Source: CALCKU01 sp964654665 (GTDB taxonomy: Bacteria; Pseudomonadota; Alphaproteobacteria; Caulobacterales; Maricaulaceae). Taken from it: 64,000 nucleotides of DNA. Below the pieces are notes generated by a model. It did not search any database and was not told where the DNA came from. It saw only the letters and a list, made by a program, of their open reading frames with translations. Where the stretch lies: assembly GCA_964654665.1 (NCBI GenBank), contig CAZZKV010000007.1:45994-109993 (forward strand). Reading direction: 5' to 3'. A program made the position numbers and the translations under genes. The stretch's first letter is position 1. Every line of letters starts with the position of its first letter. This document shows, one piece after another, positions 17,431 through 26,383 of the stretch.

Positions 17431-18585
17431 ATGAGTTTATTACAGCGATATTTCTGGAAGCAGGCCTTGTGGCCGCTATTCCTATCGCTAACGGCTCTTG
17501 CGGTCTTGGCGTTGCTAACGCAAAGTCTTTCAACGCTGGATTTAATTGTAGAAAACCGTCAATCGGCTCTTACATTTTTTTATATTACAATTTTGGCCTT
17601 ACCGCAGTTGATTAGCATTATTATGCCGCTCGCGGTTTTTGTCTCAATGATTTATGCGCTTAATCGCCTTAATATGGATAGCGAACTTGTGGTGGCCAAA
17701 GCTTCGGGGTTATCGCCATGGCAAATAGCCAGCCCGGCCATTCGGCTTGCGACCTATGCAATTATCGCCCATTTATTGATTAATCTGGTGTTACAACCTT
17801 TTGCGTTTCGGCAGATGCGTGAAGCCTTGTTAGAGGTACGCACCGATATTGCCTCGCAAATGGTTCGGGCTGGCGAATTTGTAACGCCGGCACCGGGATT
17901 AACCCTTTATGCCCGTTCAATATTGCCAAATGGCCGTATGAAAGATGTGCTGATTTATGACGAGCGCGATGACGGCACACCGCTGACCTATATTGCGCAA
18001 AGCGGATATGTCAGCCGAAACGATCACTACGCCCGTTTAACTTTAGAGAGCGGTAGTTATCAACGGCTCGATAGTGATAATACACTCAAAGTGCTTGAAT
18101 TTGATAGCGATGAAATTGATCTGACAGATGTCATGGCTATGGATAGTGTTTTAAGGCTTAAAACATCGGATCGATATCTCCATGAATTATTACGTCCTGA
18201 CCGGCGGGAATATAGCAATCGGGAATTTCGGAATGAACTTTTGGCTGAAGGCCATGCCCGCTTGGCGACGCCGCTCTATAATCTAGCCCTTGTTATGCTA
18301 GCCTTGGCCTTTCTTATTCGGGGGCAATATCAACGCATGGGCTATGGTCGCCGGATAGCGGTTTGTGCGGTTACGGGGTTTATCATTCGGCTCGGTGGAT
18401 TTGCTTTAGCCTCCGGCGCTGAGACGAATGCGGCGCTTAATCTATGGCAATATGGTTTGCCGTTTTTCGTTTGTATCGGATGTACTTGGTATCTGCTTAA
18501 TCGTCGCCGCGCCCAGCGCCTAACCCGTATGGTGGGTCGCCGCAGGCGCGTTTCGCCCAAGAGACCACGGATAGCACCATCATGA
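17431..18585 (+). CDS. lptF: LPS export ABC transporter permease LptF
   Basis: Inner-membrane component of the LptB2FG transporter that extracts lipopolysaccharide and passes it to the LptC/A bridge. The 384 residues have three N-terminal membrane segments (about 15-35, 50-75, 100-120), a periplasmic beta-jellyroll (about 130-270) and three C-terminal segments. The LNRLNMDSELVVAKASGLS block is diagnostic. A basic tail ends the protein. The ATGA overlap with the next gene indicates coupling. Confidence 0.95.
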   Translation: MSLLQRYFWKQALWPLFLSLTALAVLALLTQSLSTLDLIVENRQSALTFFYITILALPQLISIIMPLAVFVSMIYALNRLNMDSELVVAKASGLSPWQIASPAIRLATYAIIAHLLINLVLQPFAFRQMREALLEVRTDIASQMVRAGEFVTPAPGLTLYARSILPNGRMKDVLIYDERDDGTPLTYIAQSGYVSRNDHYARLTLESGSYQRLDSDNTLKVLEFDSDEIDLTDVMAMDSVLRLKTSDRYLHELLRPDRREYSNREFRNELLAEGHARLATPLYNLALVMLALAFLIRGQYQRMGYGRRIAVCAVTGFIIRLGGFALASGAETNAALNLWQYGLPFFVCIGCTWYLLNRRRAQRLTRMVGRRRRVSPKRPRIAPS

Positions 18586-19682
18586 TACTCGGGACTTTGA
18601 ATAGATATATAGCGCGTCGTGTTTTCCTTTCGATTATTTTGGCATTTATTATTGTAACAAGCGTCATCATGTTGGTTGATTTTGTAGAAGGGACCCGGAA
18701 TTACGGATCAGATAGCAATATTTCAACCTTGAATATTCTGACATTAACGGCCTTGAAAACCCCGGCTCTTATTGAACAAACAATACCGTTTGTTGTGCTA
18801 TTTGGCGTTATGGGGGCTCTCTATAGTCTTAACCGGCGGAGTGAATTGATTGTATTACGGGCGTCAGGCCTTTCGGCTTGGCGGTTTTTATCACCTGTTG
18901 TTTTTGTATCTGTCTCCTTAGGTGTTATTTGGGCTTGTGTGTTTAACCCTTTGGCCTCGCGCGCTTTGACGGTTCATGACCGATTGGTAGAAACTATCAG
19001 CCAGCAATCGCAAACCGCTTTACGAGGTGGCGAGGTTTGGTTGCGCGAAGGCGACGATATATCGCAAACGGTTATTTACGCAAAAAGCCTAGATTTGCTT
19101 GATCGCCGCCTTAATACCGTGACATTTTATGTCTTTGATATTTCCGAACAAGGCGAAGCGCAATTTGCACGCCGATTTGATGCCGAGACAGCAGTATTGC
19201 TACAAACAGGCTATTGGCAATTAAAAGGTGTTTTAGAACATACGGCGGACGGAGATGGCAAACGTGATAGTTTTCAAAGCTGGCCAACCGTCTTGGGAAG
19301 CGAGGACCTTTTAAGCGTCGTTCAATCCGCAAGTTTACCATCTTTTTGGGCCCTGCCTGAAGAAATTGAAAAAACCCGAAAGGCGGGGTTTTCAACGACT
19401 GAGTTGATTATACAATTTAACCGCCTTTTGTCGCTGCCACTTACATTGATTGCCATGACATTTATTGCGGCAGGGGTATCAATGCATTTAACCCGCGAAG
19501 GCGGAACTTTACGCTTAATGATCTTTGGAGCCGCCTTGGGATTTGCCGTGTTTTTTACGGATAGTATAATTTCGGCCTTCGGGAAAATTGGCGTTTTGCC
19601 GGTCAATATTGCGGCTTGGACTATTCCATTTTTTGTTTTATTTTTAGGAATCGCCTATCTGTCAAAGATTGAAGATGGTTAG
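18582..19682 (+). CDS. lptG: LPS export ABC transporter permease LptG
   Basis: Partner of LptF in LPS extraction. The 366 residues begin MILGTLNRYIARRVFLSII and carry the same fold: three N-terminal membrane helices, a jellyroll in the middle, three C-terminal helices. LNRRSELIVLRASGLSAWRF is the coupling-helix region facing the ATPase. It overlaps lptF by 4 bp. In most alphaproteobacteria lptD follows directly; here surA comes next after 107 bp. Confidence 0.95.
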   Translation: MILGTLNRYIARRVFLSIILAFIIVTSVIMLVDFVEGTRNYGSDSNISTLNILTLTALKTPALIEQTIPFVVLFGVMGALYSLNRRSELIVLRASGLSAWRFLSPVVFVSVSLGVIWACVFNPLASRALTVHDRLVETISQQSQTALRGGEVWLREGDDISQTVIYAKSLDLLDRRLNTVTFYVFDISEQGEAQFARRFDAETAVLLQTGYWQLKGVLEHTADGDGKRDSFQSWPTVLGSEDLLSVVQSASLPSFWALPEEIEKTRKAGFSTTELIIQFNRLLSLPLTLIAMTFIAAGVSMHLTREGGTLRLMIFGAALGFAVFFTDSIISAFGKIGVLPVNIAAWTIPFFVLFLGIAYLSKIEDG

Positions 19683-19711
19683 CTGACCAATTTTTAATGT
19701 AATATTGGGAC

Positions 19712-19740
19712 ATAAGGCTGATAAAGCCTTATTGTTTAAA
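19712..19740 (+). terminator. Hairpin between lptG and surA, weak terminator or attenuator
   Basis: ATAAGGC (19712-19718) pairs with GCCTTAT (19726-19732) around a seven-base loop, followed by TGTTTAAA. The T run is poor, so read-through into surA is likely. Confidence 0.4.
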
Positions 19741-19789
19741 TGTGTAATATGCGTATATTTGTTGCCATATTTAGGATTTATAGATCGTT

Positions 19790-21028
19790 ATGAAAAAAAT
19801 ACTTTGCCTTGCTGCATCCATAATGGGTTTAATTACTACGCCGCAAATTGCTTTGGCACAGGCCCAAGGTATTGCTGCCGTTATCAATGATGACATTGTT
19901 ACAAGCCGTGACTTGCAACAGCGGGTTCTCTTTATGTTGGCCACAACCGGGGCTAAACGGGATGAGGAGTCAATTCGGCGTATTCAGCGTGCGGCTCTGA
20001 AAAATCTTGTTGATGAACATATTCAAATGCAGGAAGCTGAAAAATTTGAACAGACGATAGCCGATGCGGAGGTCCAGCGGTCTGTTACGCGGCTCATTGG
20101 CCGAAATGGTCTTGACCCCCAAGACGTCGCACAGCGTTTGGCCTCTGTGGGTGTGTCACTGTCAACATTACAAGATCAAGTGCGCTCTGAAATTGCATGG
20201 CAGCGTATTGTTAATGGTCTGTATGGGTCTCGCATTCGTATCAGTGATGCCCAGATTGATGAAACATTGAATCGGTTGACCGCTAATGCGTCTAAGCCAT
20301 CCTACAGAGTTGCAGAAATCTATATCGAAGCCACACCGGATATTGGCGGTATGGACGGAGCAATGGAAGGGGCCGGGGCGATGATTACACAGCTTAAGGA
20401 AGGCGCTCCTTTTCCATTGCTAGCTCAGCAATTTTCATCATCACCCACAGCTGCGAAAGGCGGAGATTTGGGCTGGGTTCGTGAAGGCGAATTACGGGAT
20501 GAAATCGACACAGTAATAACGAAAATGAATCCAGGGGATTTATCCACCCCTATCCAAGTGCCAGGCGGTGTTTATGTAATGGCTCTGATTGATAAACAGA
20601 TATCGGAAACCGATACGGTTTATAAGCTTAAACAGGTAAATTTGATTGCAGAAACGCCCGAAGCCTATGACAAAGCTGTGGCCGAAATGCGAGGTTTGAA
20701 AGATCAACTGAAATCTTGTGATACGCTTGATAAGGATGCCAAAGCGATTGAAGGTCTCAATAGCGCAGACATGGGCGAGGTGAAAGCCAGCGAAATTGAT
20801 GATACTATTCTTGATGCCATCAGCAATACCGATGTCGGCGGTTTGTCTGATGCCATTAAAACCCCGCGCGGACCTGTGGCTGTTATGGTTTGTGATCGCC
20901 GAGTGTCAGGGAAAAATATTCCAACCCGCGACGAAATTGAAGAACGTTTACTGGATCAACAACTGGCTCAAGCCTCCAAACGGCATTTACGGGATCTTCG
21001 CCGAAAAGCTACGGTTGTCGTCCGTTAG
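19790..21028 (+). CDS. surA: Periplasmic peptidyl-prolyl isomerase/chaperone SurA
   Basis: Escorts unfolded outer-membrane proteins across the periplasm. The 412 residues start with a signal peptide (MKKILCLAASIMGL, cleavage near ALAQAQ). An N-terminal SurA helical domain follows (about 28-160, with DIVTSRDLQQRV and NLVDEHIQMQEAE). A parvulin domain is at about 165-270 (EIYIEATPDIGG, then AAKGGDLGWVREGEL). A second, degenerate parvulin-like part lies at about 275-390. The surA-pdxA-rsmA order is widely conserved. Confidence 0.92.
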   Translation: MKKILCLAASIMGLITTPQIALAQAQGIAAVINDDIVTSRDLQQRVLFMLATTGAKRDEESIRRIQRAALKNLVDEHIQMQEAEKFEQTIADAEVQRSVTRLIGRNGLDPQDVAQRLASVGVSLSTLQDQVRSEIAWQRIVNGLYGSRIRISDAQIDETLNRLTANASKPSYRVAEIYIEATPDIGGMDGAMEGAGAMITQLKEGAPFPLLAQQFSSSPTAAKGGDLGWVREGELRDEIDTVITKMNPGDLSTPIQVPGGVYVMALIDKQISETDTVYKLKQVNLIAETPEAYDKAVAEMRGLKDQLKSCDTLDKDAKAIEGLNSADMGEVKASEIDDTILDAISNTDVGGLSDAIKTPRGPVAVMVCDRRVSGKNIPTRDEIEERLLDQQLAQASKRHLRDLRRKATVVVR

Positions 21029-21060
21029 GGCGGTCTTGCCTGCGTAAAGTTAGGGGCGCA

Positions 21061-22053
21061 ATGCCACTCCTGTTAACATTAGGGGATCCCGCCGGAATTG
21101 GACCGGAAATCACTATCAAAGCATGGAAAGCCTTGTGTGGCGAGCCCCAGTACGCGTTTGGTATTATAGCGCCTCCAGCTATTTTCGAAACTATGGATAT
21201 CCCCATTCAAGGGATTGATACACCGGCCGCTATCGATTCTGTCTTCCCAAAGGCTTTGCCGATTATCCCCATCGCCGGACAAACTGTTATAGCCGGACAC
21301 TCTAGCCCGGATTACGCACCCGTTGTTATCGAGAGTATCCGGCGCGCGGTTGGTTATGCATTAGCTGGGGATATCAGTGCTATAGTAACCAATCCAATTG
21401 CAAAAGAAAATCTTTATAAGGCGGGGTTTTCTCATCCGGGCCATACAGAGTTTTTAGATGTCTTAACGCAGGATCATCTGCCGCCCTATACCCGCGGCCC
21501 CTTGATGATGTTATGCGGGGGCGGATTACGGGTAGGGTTGGCTACTGTCCATATTCCCGTTGAGCATATTGCCAATGAGTTAACTCACAATAGAATTATA
21601 CAACGAGCCAAAATTATGCATGACGCCTTGAAGGTTGATTTTGGTTTTGAAACCCCCCGTATTGCCATAGCGGCCCTTAATCCCCATGCGGGCGAGGGTG
21701 GGGCCATCGGGGATACCGAAATCAGAATTATCAATCCAGCGGCCAAAGCGCTGCGCGGGGAGGGCATAAATGTCACAAATGCCCAGCCTGCCGATACATT
21801 ATTTCATGCCGAAGCGCGCGCGGAGTATGATGCCGCTTTGGCTATGTATCATGACCAAGGGCTTATACCTGTTAAAACATTGGATTTTCATGGCGGGGTC
21901 AATGTTACGCTCGGGCTGCCGATTGTCAGAACATCCCCTGATCACGGTACGGCCTTTAATATAGCTGGGCAAGGTATTGCGCGGGAAGATAGTTTATTGG
22001 CTGCTATAAGGCTGGCAGTCGATATAGCCCAGAATAGAGCCGCTTATGGGTAA
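21061..22053 (+). CDS. pdxA: 4-hydroxythreonine-4-phosphate dehydrogenase
   Basis: NAD-dependent oxidation step in pyridoxal 5'-phosphate synthesis. The 330 residues carry LGDPAGIGPEI at the start, the metal-binding His in HPGHTEFLD, ALNPHAGEGGAIGDTE, AMYHDQGLIPVK and RTSPDHGTAFNIAGQG, all family blocks. TAGGGG lies about six bases before the ATG. Its end overlaps rsmA by 8 bp. Confidence 0.97.
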   Translation: MPLLLTLGDPAGIGPEITIKAWKALCGEPQYAFGIIAPPAIFETMDIPIQGIDTPAAIDSVFPKALPIIPIAGQTVIAGHSSPDYAPVVIESIRRAVGYALAGDISAIVTNPIAKENLYKAGFSHPGHTEFLDVLTQDHLPPYTRGPLMMLCGGGLRVGLATVHIPVEHIANELTHNRIIQRAKIMHDALKVDFGFETPRIAIAALNPHAGEGGAIGDTEIRIINPAAKALRGEGINVTNAQPADTLFHAEARAEYDAALAMYHDQGLIPVKTLDFHGGVNVTLGLPIVRTSPDHGTAFNIAGQGIAREDSLLAAIRLAVDIAQNRAAYG

Positions 22054-22882
22054 TACACTTCCGCCCCTTTCGCAGGTTGTCTCGCGATATGGTTTGGGGG
22101 CTAATAAAACCCTAGGACAGCATTTTTTGCTTGATATGTCAGTGACAGATCAAATTGCGCGTTTGGCCGGTGATATTTCAGAACATAATATTGCAGAAGT
22201 GGGCCCGGGTCCGGGCGGGTTGACACGTGCGCTTTTGGCCCGCAATCCGAAACAGCTTTTATCGATCGAGATGGATGAACGTTTTTTACCGGCTTTGGCT
22301 GATATTGGTGCGATTTACCCCGGCCGGTTTTCAGTTATTCATGGGGATGCTGTGAAAATTAATATCGCACAATATCTTCCATCCCCGATCACAATAGCCG
22401 CGAATTTACCTTATAATGTCGGGACGAAATTACTCATAGATTGGTTATGTGCTGCGCCGTTGTTTTGGGAGCAGGCTATATTGATGTTTCAAAAGGAAGT
22501 GGCTGAACGGATATGCGCGGCGCCGGGCGAAAAGGCCTATGGCCGCCTTGCAATATTATCGCAAAGTGTATGTGAATGTCATATTGCTTTTGATGTGCCC
22601 GCAGCCGCATTTTCCCCACCTCCAAAAGTTGATTCCGCAGTTGTTGTTTTGCGACCTTACCCCGAAGAGAAACGGTTCTCTGATTTAACAGCCCTCAGCC
22701 AAGTGACCCAAGCCGCGTTTAATATGCGGCGTAAAATGTTGCGGCGGTCATTGAAAACCTTTGCAGCGTCCCGAAGACTGGATTTAGATATTTGGTTGCA
22801 GGGTGCCGGTCTGGACCCGACATCTCGTCCCGAAACAGTTTCCGTCGAGGCTTTTCAAAAATTGGCCAGCAGTATGAAATAA
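22046..22882 (+). CDS. rsmA: 16S rRNA (adenine1518-N6/adenine1519-N6)-dimethyltransferase
   Basis: Dimethylates two adjacent adenines near the 3' end of 16S rRNA (KsgA). The 278 residues show LGQHFLLDMSVTDQI at the start, the SAM site VGPGPGGLTRALL, IHGDAV, the catalytic ANLPYNVG motif, and AFSPPPKVDSAVV in the target-binding region. It overlaps pdxA by 8 bp. Confidence 0.97.
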   Translation: MGNTLPPLSQVVSRYGLGANKTLGQHFLLDMSVTDQIARLAGDISEHNIAEVGPGPGGLTRALLARNPKQLLSIEMDERFLPALADIGAIYPGRFSVIHGDAVKINIAQYLPSPITIAANLPYNVGTKLLIDWLCAAPLFWEQAILMFQKEVAERICAAPGEKAYGRLAILSQSVCECHIAFDVPAAAFSPPPKVDSAVVVLRPYPEEKRFSDLTALSQVTQAAFNMRRKMLRRSLKTFAASRRLDLDIWLQGAGLDPTSRPETVSVEAFQKLASSMK

Positions 22883-22930
22883 ATAATAACTGTTTAGCTG
22901 ATTTTAAGGTCTATCGATCATAATGACACT

Positions 22931-23203
22931 ATGGACAATAATTTACTGACAGATGTAGCCGATTGGGCCGAATCCCGTCTTGCCACAGGCGAAGAACCGC
23001 CGTGGACATTTTATAAGCTTGAAAAACTTGCGGAAATAGCCCGCGAATTAAGCGTCGGAGCTAAGGCTGTTAAACGAACGGAGAGGCCACTGCAATCGGC
23101 GGAACATTCGGAAAATTTGACCCGACGAGAGGGTAATATTGTTGCGCTAGAAAATTTTCGATGCCGTCCCGATGATGCAGTGATTCCACCGCTGCCCACG
23201 TAA
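22931..23203 (+). CDS. Small acidic/basic protein of unknown function
   Basis: A 90-residue protein starting MDNNLLTDVADWAESRLATG. The N-terminal half (about 1-46) looks like a compact helical domain with an EEPPWTFYKLEKLAEIARELS stretch split here by no gap; the C-terminal half is charged and probably disordered. I recall similar short alphaproteobacterial proteins with this start but no assigned role. The last 134 bp run antisense to the 3' end of the next gene. It lies 48 bp after rsmA. Confidence 0.55.
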   Translation: MDNNLLTDVADWAESRLATGEEPPWTFYKLEKLAEIARELSVGAKAVKRTERPLQSAEHSENLTRREGNIVALENFRCRPDDAVIPPLPT

Positions 23204-23420
23204 CCAACAAGGGGCCTGCGCTTTGATAGCGTGTTATCATCGGATTGATAGAATGTGATCGCAAAATAGAGCCTATATCGCCTTGGCCAACACGCACAAC
23301 ACGCGGTTGATCGCCGCCATGCCAGATAATATAGACGCCAACATCTTGTATGCGGTCAAAATTTAACCGCATCAGATTTAGCCATTTGTCGTCAAGACTT
23401 TTAAGCCACTGCATTTGCAT
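23070..23420 (-). CDS. GIY-YIG-like small protein of unknown function
   Basis: A 116-residue protein. ATG 23420 (MQMQWLKSL) has AAGGA seven bases upstream; an ATG five codons earlier lies before that site. The core GVYIIWHGGDQPRVVRVGQG resembles the first strands of GIY-YIG nuclease-like folds (YII...VVRVGQGDI), and the end PLVGSNFPNVPPIAV resembles the tail of small uncharacterised relatives. The usual catalytic Tyr pair and Arg/Glu set is not all visible, so nuclease activity is doubtful. Its 3' end overlaps the convergent small gene by 134 bp. Confidence 0.62.
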   Translation of the reverse strand: MQMQWLKSLDDKWLNLMRLNFDRIQDVGVYIIWHGGDQPRVVRVGQGDIGSILRSHSINPMITRYQSAGPLLVTWAAVESLHHRDGIENFLAQQYYPLVGSNFPNVPPIAVASPFV

Positions 23421-23482
23421 TTTATATTCCTTCATCAGAAAAATAGAATGATTCGGATCGCAGAGCGAGGTAGAAATTTGGC

Positions 23483-24898
23483 TTATTGTTTTGCGGAATT
23501 ATAAGGGTTTTTATCAGCCCTTATAAACATACGAATAGGTGTGCCTGGTAGGTCAAAATCTTCACGTAACCCATTGATAAGATAACGTTTATAGCTTTCC
23601 GGTAAGGCCGTGGCTCGAGAGCACTTCAATACAAAAGTTGGCGGGCGTGTTTTAGTTTGACTAATATATTTAGGCTTAATACGGCGCCCATTCACGGCAG
23701 GTGGGGGATGGCGTTGGATTTTTTCTCCAAGCCAATCATTAAGCTCTGATGTCTTAAGCTGTGCACTCCAATCAATCTGTACGCGTTCAACCGCAGGCAA
23801 TAACCGGTCAACGCTTTTTCCGGTTAACCCCGAAAACATGACAATTTGCAACCCACGAACTTGGGGTAATAAACGATTGGTTTTTTCGCGTAATATTTGC
23901 GCCATTTCGGATTTATTCGGTACTAAATCCCATTTTGTGACCCCTAGGACAAGGGCACGACCTTCGCGGATAACGAGGTCGGCAATCTGCAAATCTTGTT
24001 TGTCAAAGGGTTTTGTCGCATCCATTAGCAAAATAACGACCTGTGCAAATTTAATGGCGCGCAAAGAATCATTGACGGATAATTTTTCCAACGCTTCATT
24101 AACGCGTGCCTTCTTGCGCATACCCGCTGTATCATGAAACTGCACACGACGCCCTTGCCACATATAGTTAATTGTAATGGAGTCACGGGTTACACCGGCT
24201 TCAGGACCGGTCAGAAGTCTGTCTTGACCAATGAGTGTATTAATGAGTGTGGATTTACCGGCATTCGGACGGCCAACAATGGCAATGCGGACAGGGGCTT
24301 CGCTCGTATCAATATCACTTGTATCCAGCCCCAGATTGATATCGCGCAGGGCTAAATCAACCGCATCATCAAGGTCAACCATGCCTATGTTATGCTCGGC
24401 GGCGACCTCGATAGGGTCTCCAAGACCAAGCGAATACCCTTCGGTGACGCCACTATCACTCGCGCTGCTTTCGCATTTATTGGCTACTAATACGATAGAT
24501 TTTCCAGATTTACGGATATAATCAGCAAAAATACGATCCAGAGACGTTATGCCTGCACGGGCATCATAAATGAAAAGGCAAATATCGGCATCATTGACGG
24601 CTGCTTCAGTTTGAGCACGCATACGGGCTTCAAGCTTATCGCCTTTGGCATTTTCAAAACCAGCCGTATCCATTAATATTACATCATGATGGCGGAAGCG
24701 CCCATTGGTTTCTCGGACATCACGCGTTACGCCCGGTGTATCATTGACAATAGCAAGTTTCTTGCCGGCTATGCGGTTAAAGAGCGTTGATTTTCCTACA
24801 TTCGGGCGGCCGACAAGAGCAACACGCGCAAGGCGTATTTGCGGTTCAGGCGGACTCTGGGCTTCCGTTTCGGATTGTGTTTCCTCTGAGCTTTTCAT
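23483..24898 (-). CDS. der: Ribosome-assembly GTPase Der (EngA)
   Basis: Essential GTPase for 50S subunit maturation. The 471 residues contain two G domains in tandem: GRPNVGKSTLFNRIAGKK with DTAGFENA, and GRPNAGKSTLINTLIGQD with DTAGMRKKARV. A C-terminal KH-like domain follows (PPTFVLKCSRATALPESYKRY is in its core). The 24-residue leader before the first G domain is rich in Glu/Ser/Gln. It follows the bamB-like gene by 21 bp. Confidence 0.97.
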   Translation of the reverse strand: MKSSEETQSETEAQSPPEPQIRLARVALVGRPNVGKSTLFNRIAGKKLAIVNDTPGVTRDVRETNGRFRHHDVILMDTAGFENAKGDKLEARMRAQTEAAVNDADICLFIYDARAGITSLDRIFADYIRKSGKSIVLVANKCESSASDSGVTEGYSLGLGDPIEVAAEHNIGMVDLDDAVDLALRDINLGLDTSDIDTSEAPVRIAIVGRPNAGKSTLINTLIGQDRLLTGPEAGVTRDSITINYMWQGRRVQFHDTAGMRKKARVNEALEKLSVNDSLRAIKFAQVVILLMDATKPFDKQDLQIADLVIREGRALVLGVTKWDLVPNKSEMAQILREKTNRLLPQVRGLQIVMFSGLTGKSVDRLLPAVERVQIDWSAQLKTSELNDWLGEKIQRHPPPAVNGRRIKPKYISQTKTRPPTFVLKCSRATALPESYKRYLINGLREDFDLPGTPIRMFIRADKNPYNSAKQ

Positions 24899-24919
24899 GG
24901 GACTGCGCCGATCTCATGC

Positions 24920-26383
24920 TTAGCGTAATGCGACGAGTTTGGCGTCGTCCGTTAAGACATAGACTGTTTCGCCTGCAATAATGGGCGAAACAAAGACGCT
25001 ATCCCCAATTTTACCTTCGTCAATGATTGTTCCATCATAAGGGTTCATCGTAACGGTGCGGCCCCGCGAAGAGGCCATGAATAAACGATCTCCGGCAAAT
25101 ATAGGGCCAGACCAGGCAATCCGTTTCTTGCGTTTCTTTTCATTCTTATAGGCCGGTAATTGCGTGATCCAGATAACAGAGCCATCAAGTTTGGACAGGG
25201 CTGTGGCTTGGCCATCGGTTGTGACAGTATAGACAAAATCCCCGCCGATAAGCGGAAAACCGAGGGAGCCAGCCGGTTGTGTCCAAATACGTTGTCCTGT
25301 ACGTAAATCAAACGCACTCATAACGCCACTTTGCGCTGTGGCGATAACATAACCATCAGCAATCGCCGGGCCAGAGGCTATATCATTTAATGTCGATAGC
25401 GGGGTTAAGCGGCCTGGGGCGGAGAGAGCATCTTGCCATAAAACACCGCCGTTCTGAACACGCATAGCTATTATTTCGCCAGACGCAAAGGGTGCAATAA
25501 CTGTCTCGCCTATAACAGCAGGGCTGGGCGATGTTAACATCCGCGCACTTTCGACAATGCCTTGATATGTCCATAAAACATCACCCGTATCGGCATTAAA
25601 GGCAAAGAGTTCATTCTCATCGGAAACAACAAATAAGCGACCATCAGCAACAGTGGGGGCGGAATGCATCGGAACGCGTGTGGGCGTTGTCCAGATTTGT
25701 TCGCCGGTTACTGCGTCAAAGGCGGTAACAATGCCTAGGCCCGAGGTCGCAAATACTTTACCATCGGCCAAAGCCACGCCGCCGCCAACGGATTCTTTAT
25801 CTACGCCGCTGCCATCAGTGAATGACAAAGGATCCCGAATACGTTCGATAATTCCGCGTCTACCGCGGCGTGTCTTCCCTCTTGATTCGACTTTTATTTT
25901 TGCAGCCCAATTACGTTTGCCTGAGGTTTGGTCATAAGCTGAAATGCGGTTATCCCCATCCATAACAAAAATTTGCCCACCACCAATTACCGGAGATGCT
26001 GTAACCCGCCCCTTGCGCGAAGAGCCTTTGCCGACGTTTTTCGACCATATTTTTTTGAGCGACCCAGAGGCAGCCGTATGTTGCATGACATGATTGGGAT
26101 TGCCGCCAACTTGTGGCCAATCAGGATTAACATAAACAGGGGGCAGGCTGATATCAGACGGCGATAGTGTTTCGGCAACTTGCAAGGTTTCATTCAGGGA
26201 AAGGATTGAAATTCTTTCATTTTCACCGGCAACAGCGCCTTCTCCGTCTTTTGAATCATCATTGTCAAACGGATTAATACTGCTAATAGCGTCGCCAACG
26301 CCGCCCAATGTAGAGCAGCCGCCCATAGTCAGGCTCATTGCGATTACTCCAACCATGAGCCAGGGTTTGAAAATATTATTCAT
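24920..26383 (-). CDS. bamB: BamB-like PQQ-type beta-propeller lipoprotein
   Basis: Outer-membrane lipoprotein of the BAM complex, which inserts beta-barrel proteins. The 487 residues begin with a signal and lipobox MGGC (Cys 23). About eight propeller repeats follow, for example GQIFVMDGDNRISAYDQTSG, GRLFVVSDENELFAFNADTG and GETVYVLTDDAKLVAL. It is longer than E. coli BamB (about 390) because of a linker after the lipobox and extra loops. The gene order yfgM-like/bamB/der matches E. coli, which supports the call. It overlaps the preceding gene by 8 bp. Confidence 0.87.
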   Translation of the reverse strand: MNNIFKPWLMVGVIAMSLTMGGCSTLGGVGDAISSINPFDNDDSKDGEGAVAGENERISILSLNETLQVAETLSPSDISLPPVYVNPDWPQVGGNPNHVMQHTAASGSLKKIWSKNVGKGSSRKGRVTASPVIGGGQIFVMDGDNRISAYDQTSGKRNWAAKIKVESRGKTRRGRRGIIERIRDPLSFTDGSGVDKESVGGGVALADGKVFATSGLGIVTAFDAVTGEQIWTTPTRVPMHSAPTVADGRLFVVSDENELFAFNADTGDVLWTYQGIVESARMLTSPSPAVIGETVIAPFASGEIIAMRVQNGGVLWQDALSAPGRLTPLSTLNDIASGPAIADGYVIATAQSGVMSAFDLRTGQRIWTQPAGSLGFPLIGGDFVYTVTTDGQATALSKLDGSVIWITQLPAYKNEKKRKKRIAWSGPIFAGDRLFMASSRGRTVTMNPYDGTIIDEGKIGDSVFVSPIIAGETVYVLTDDAKLVALR

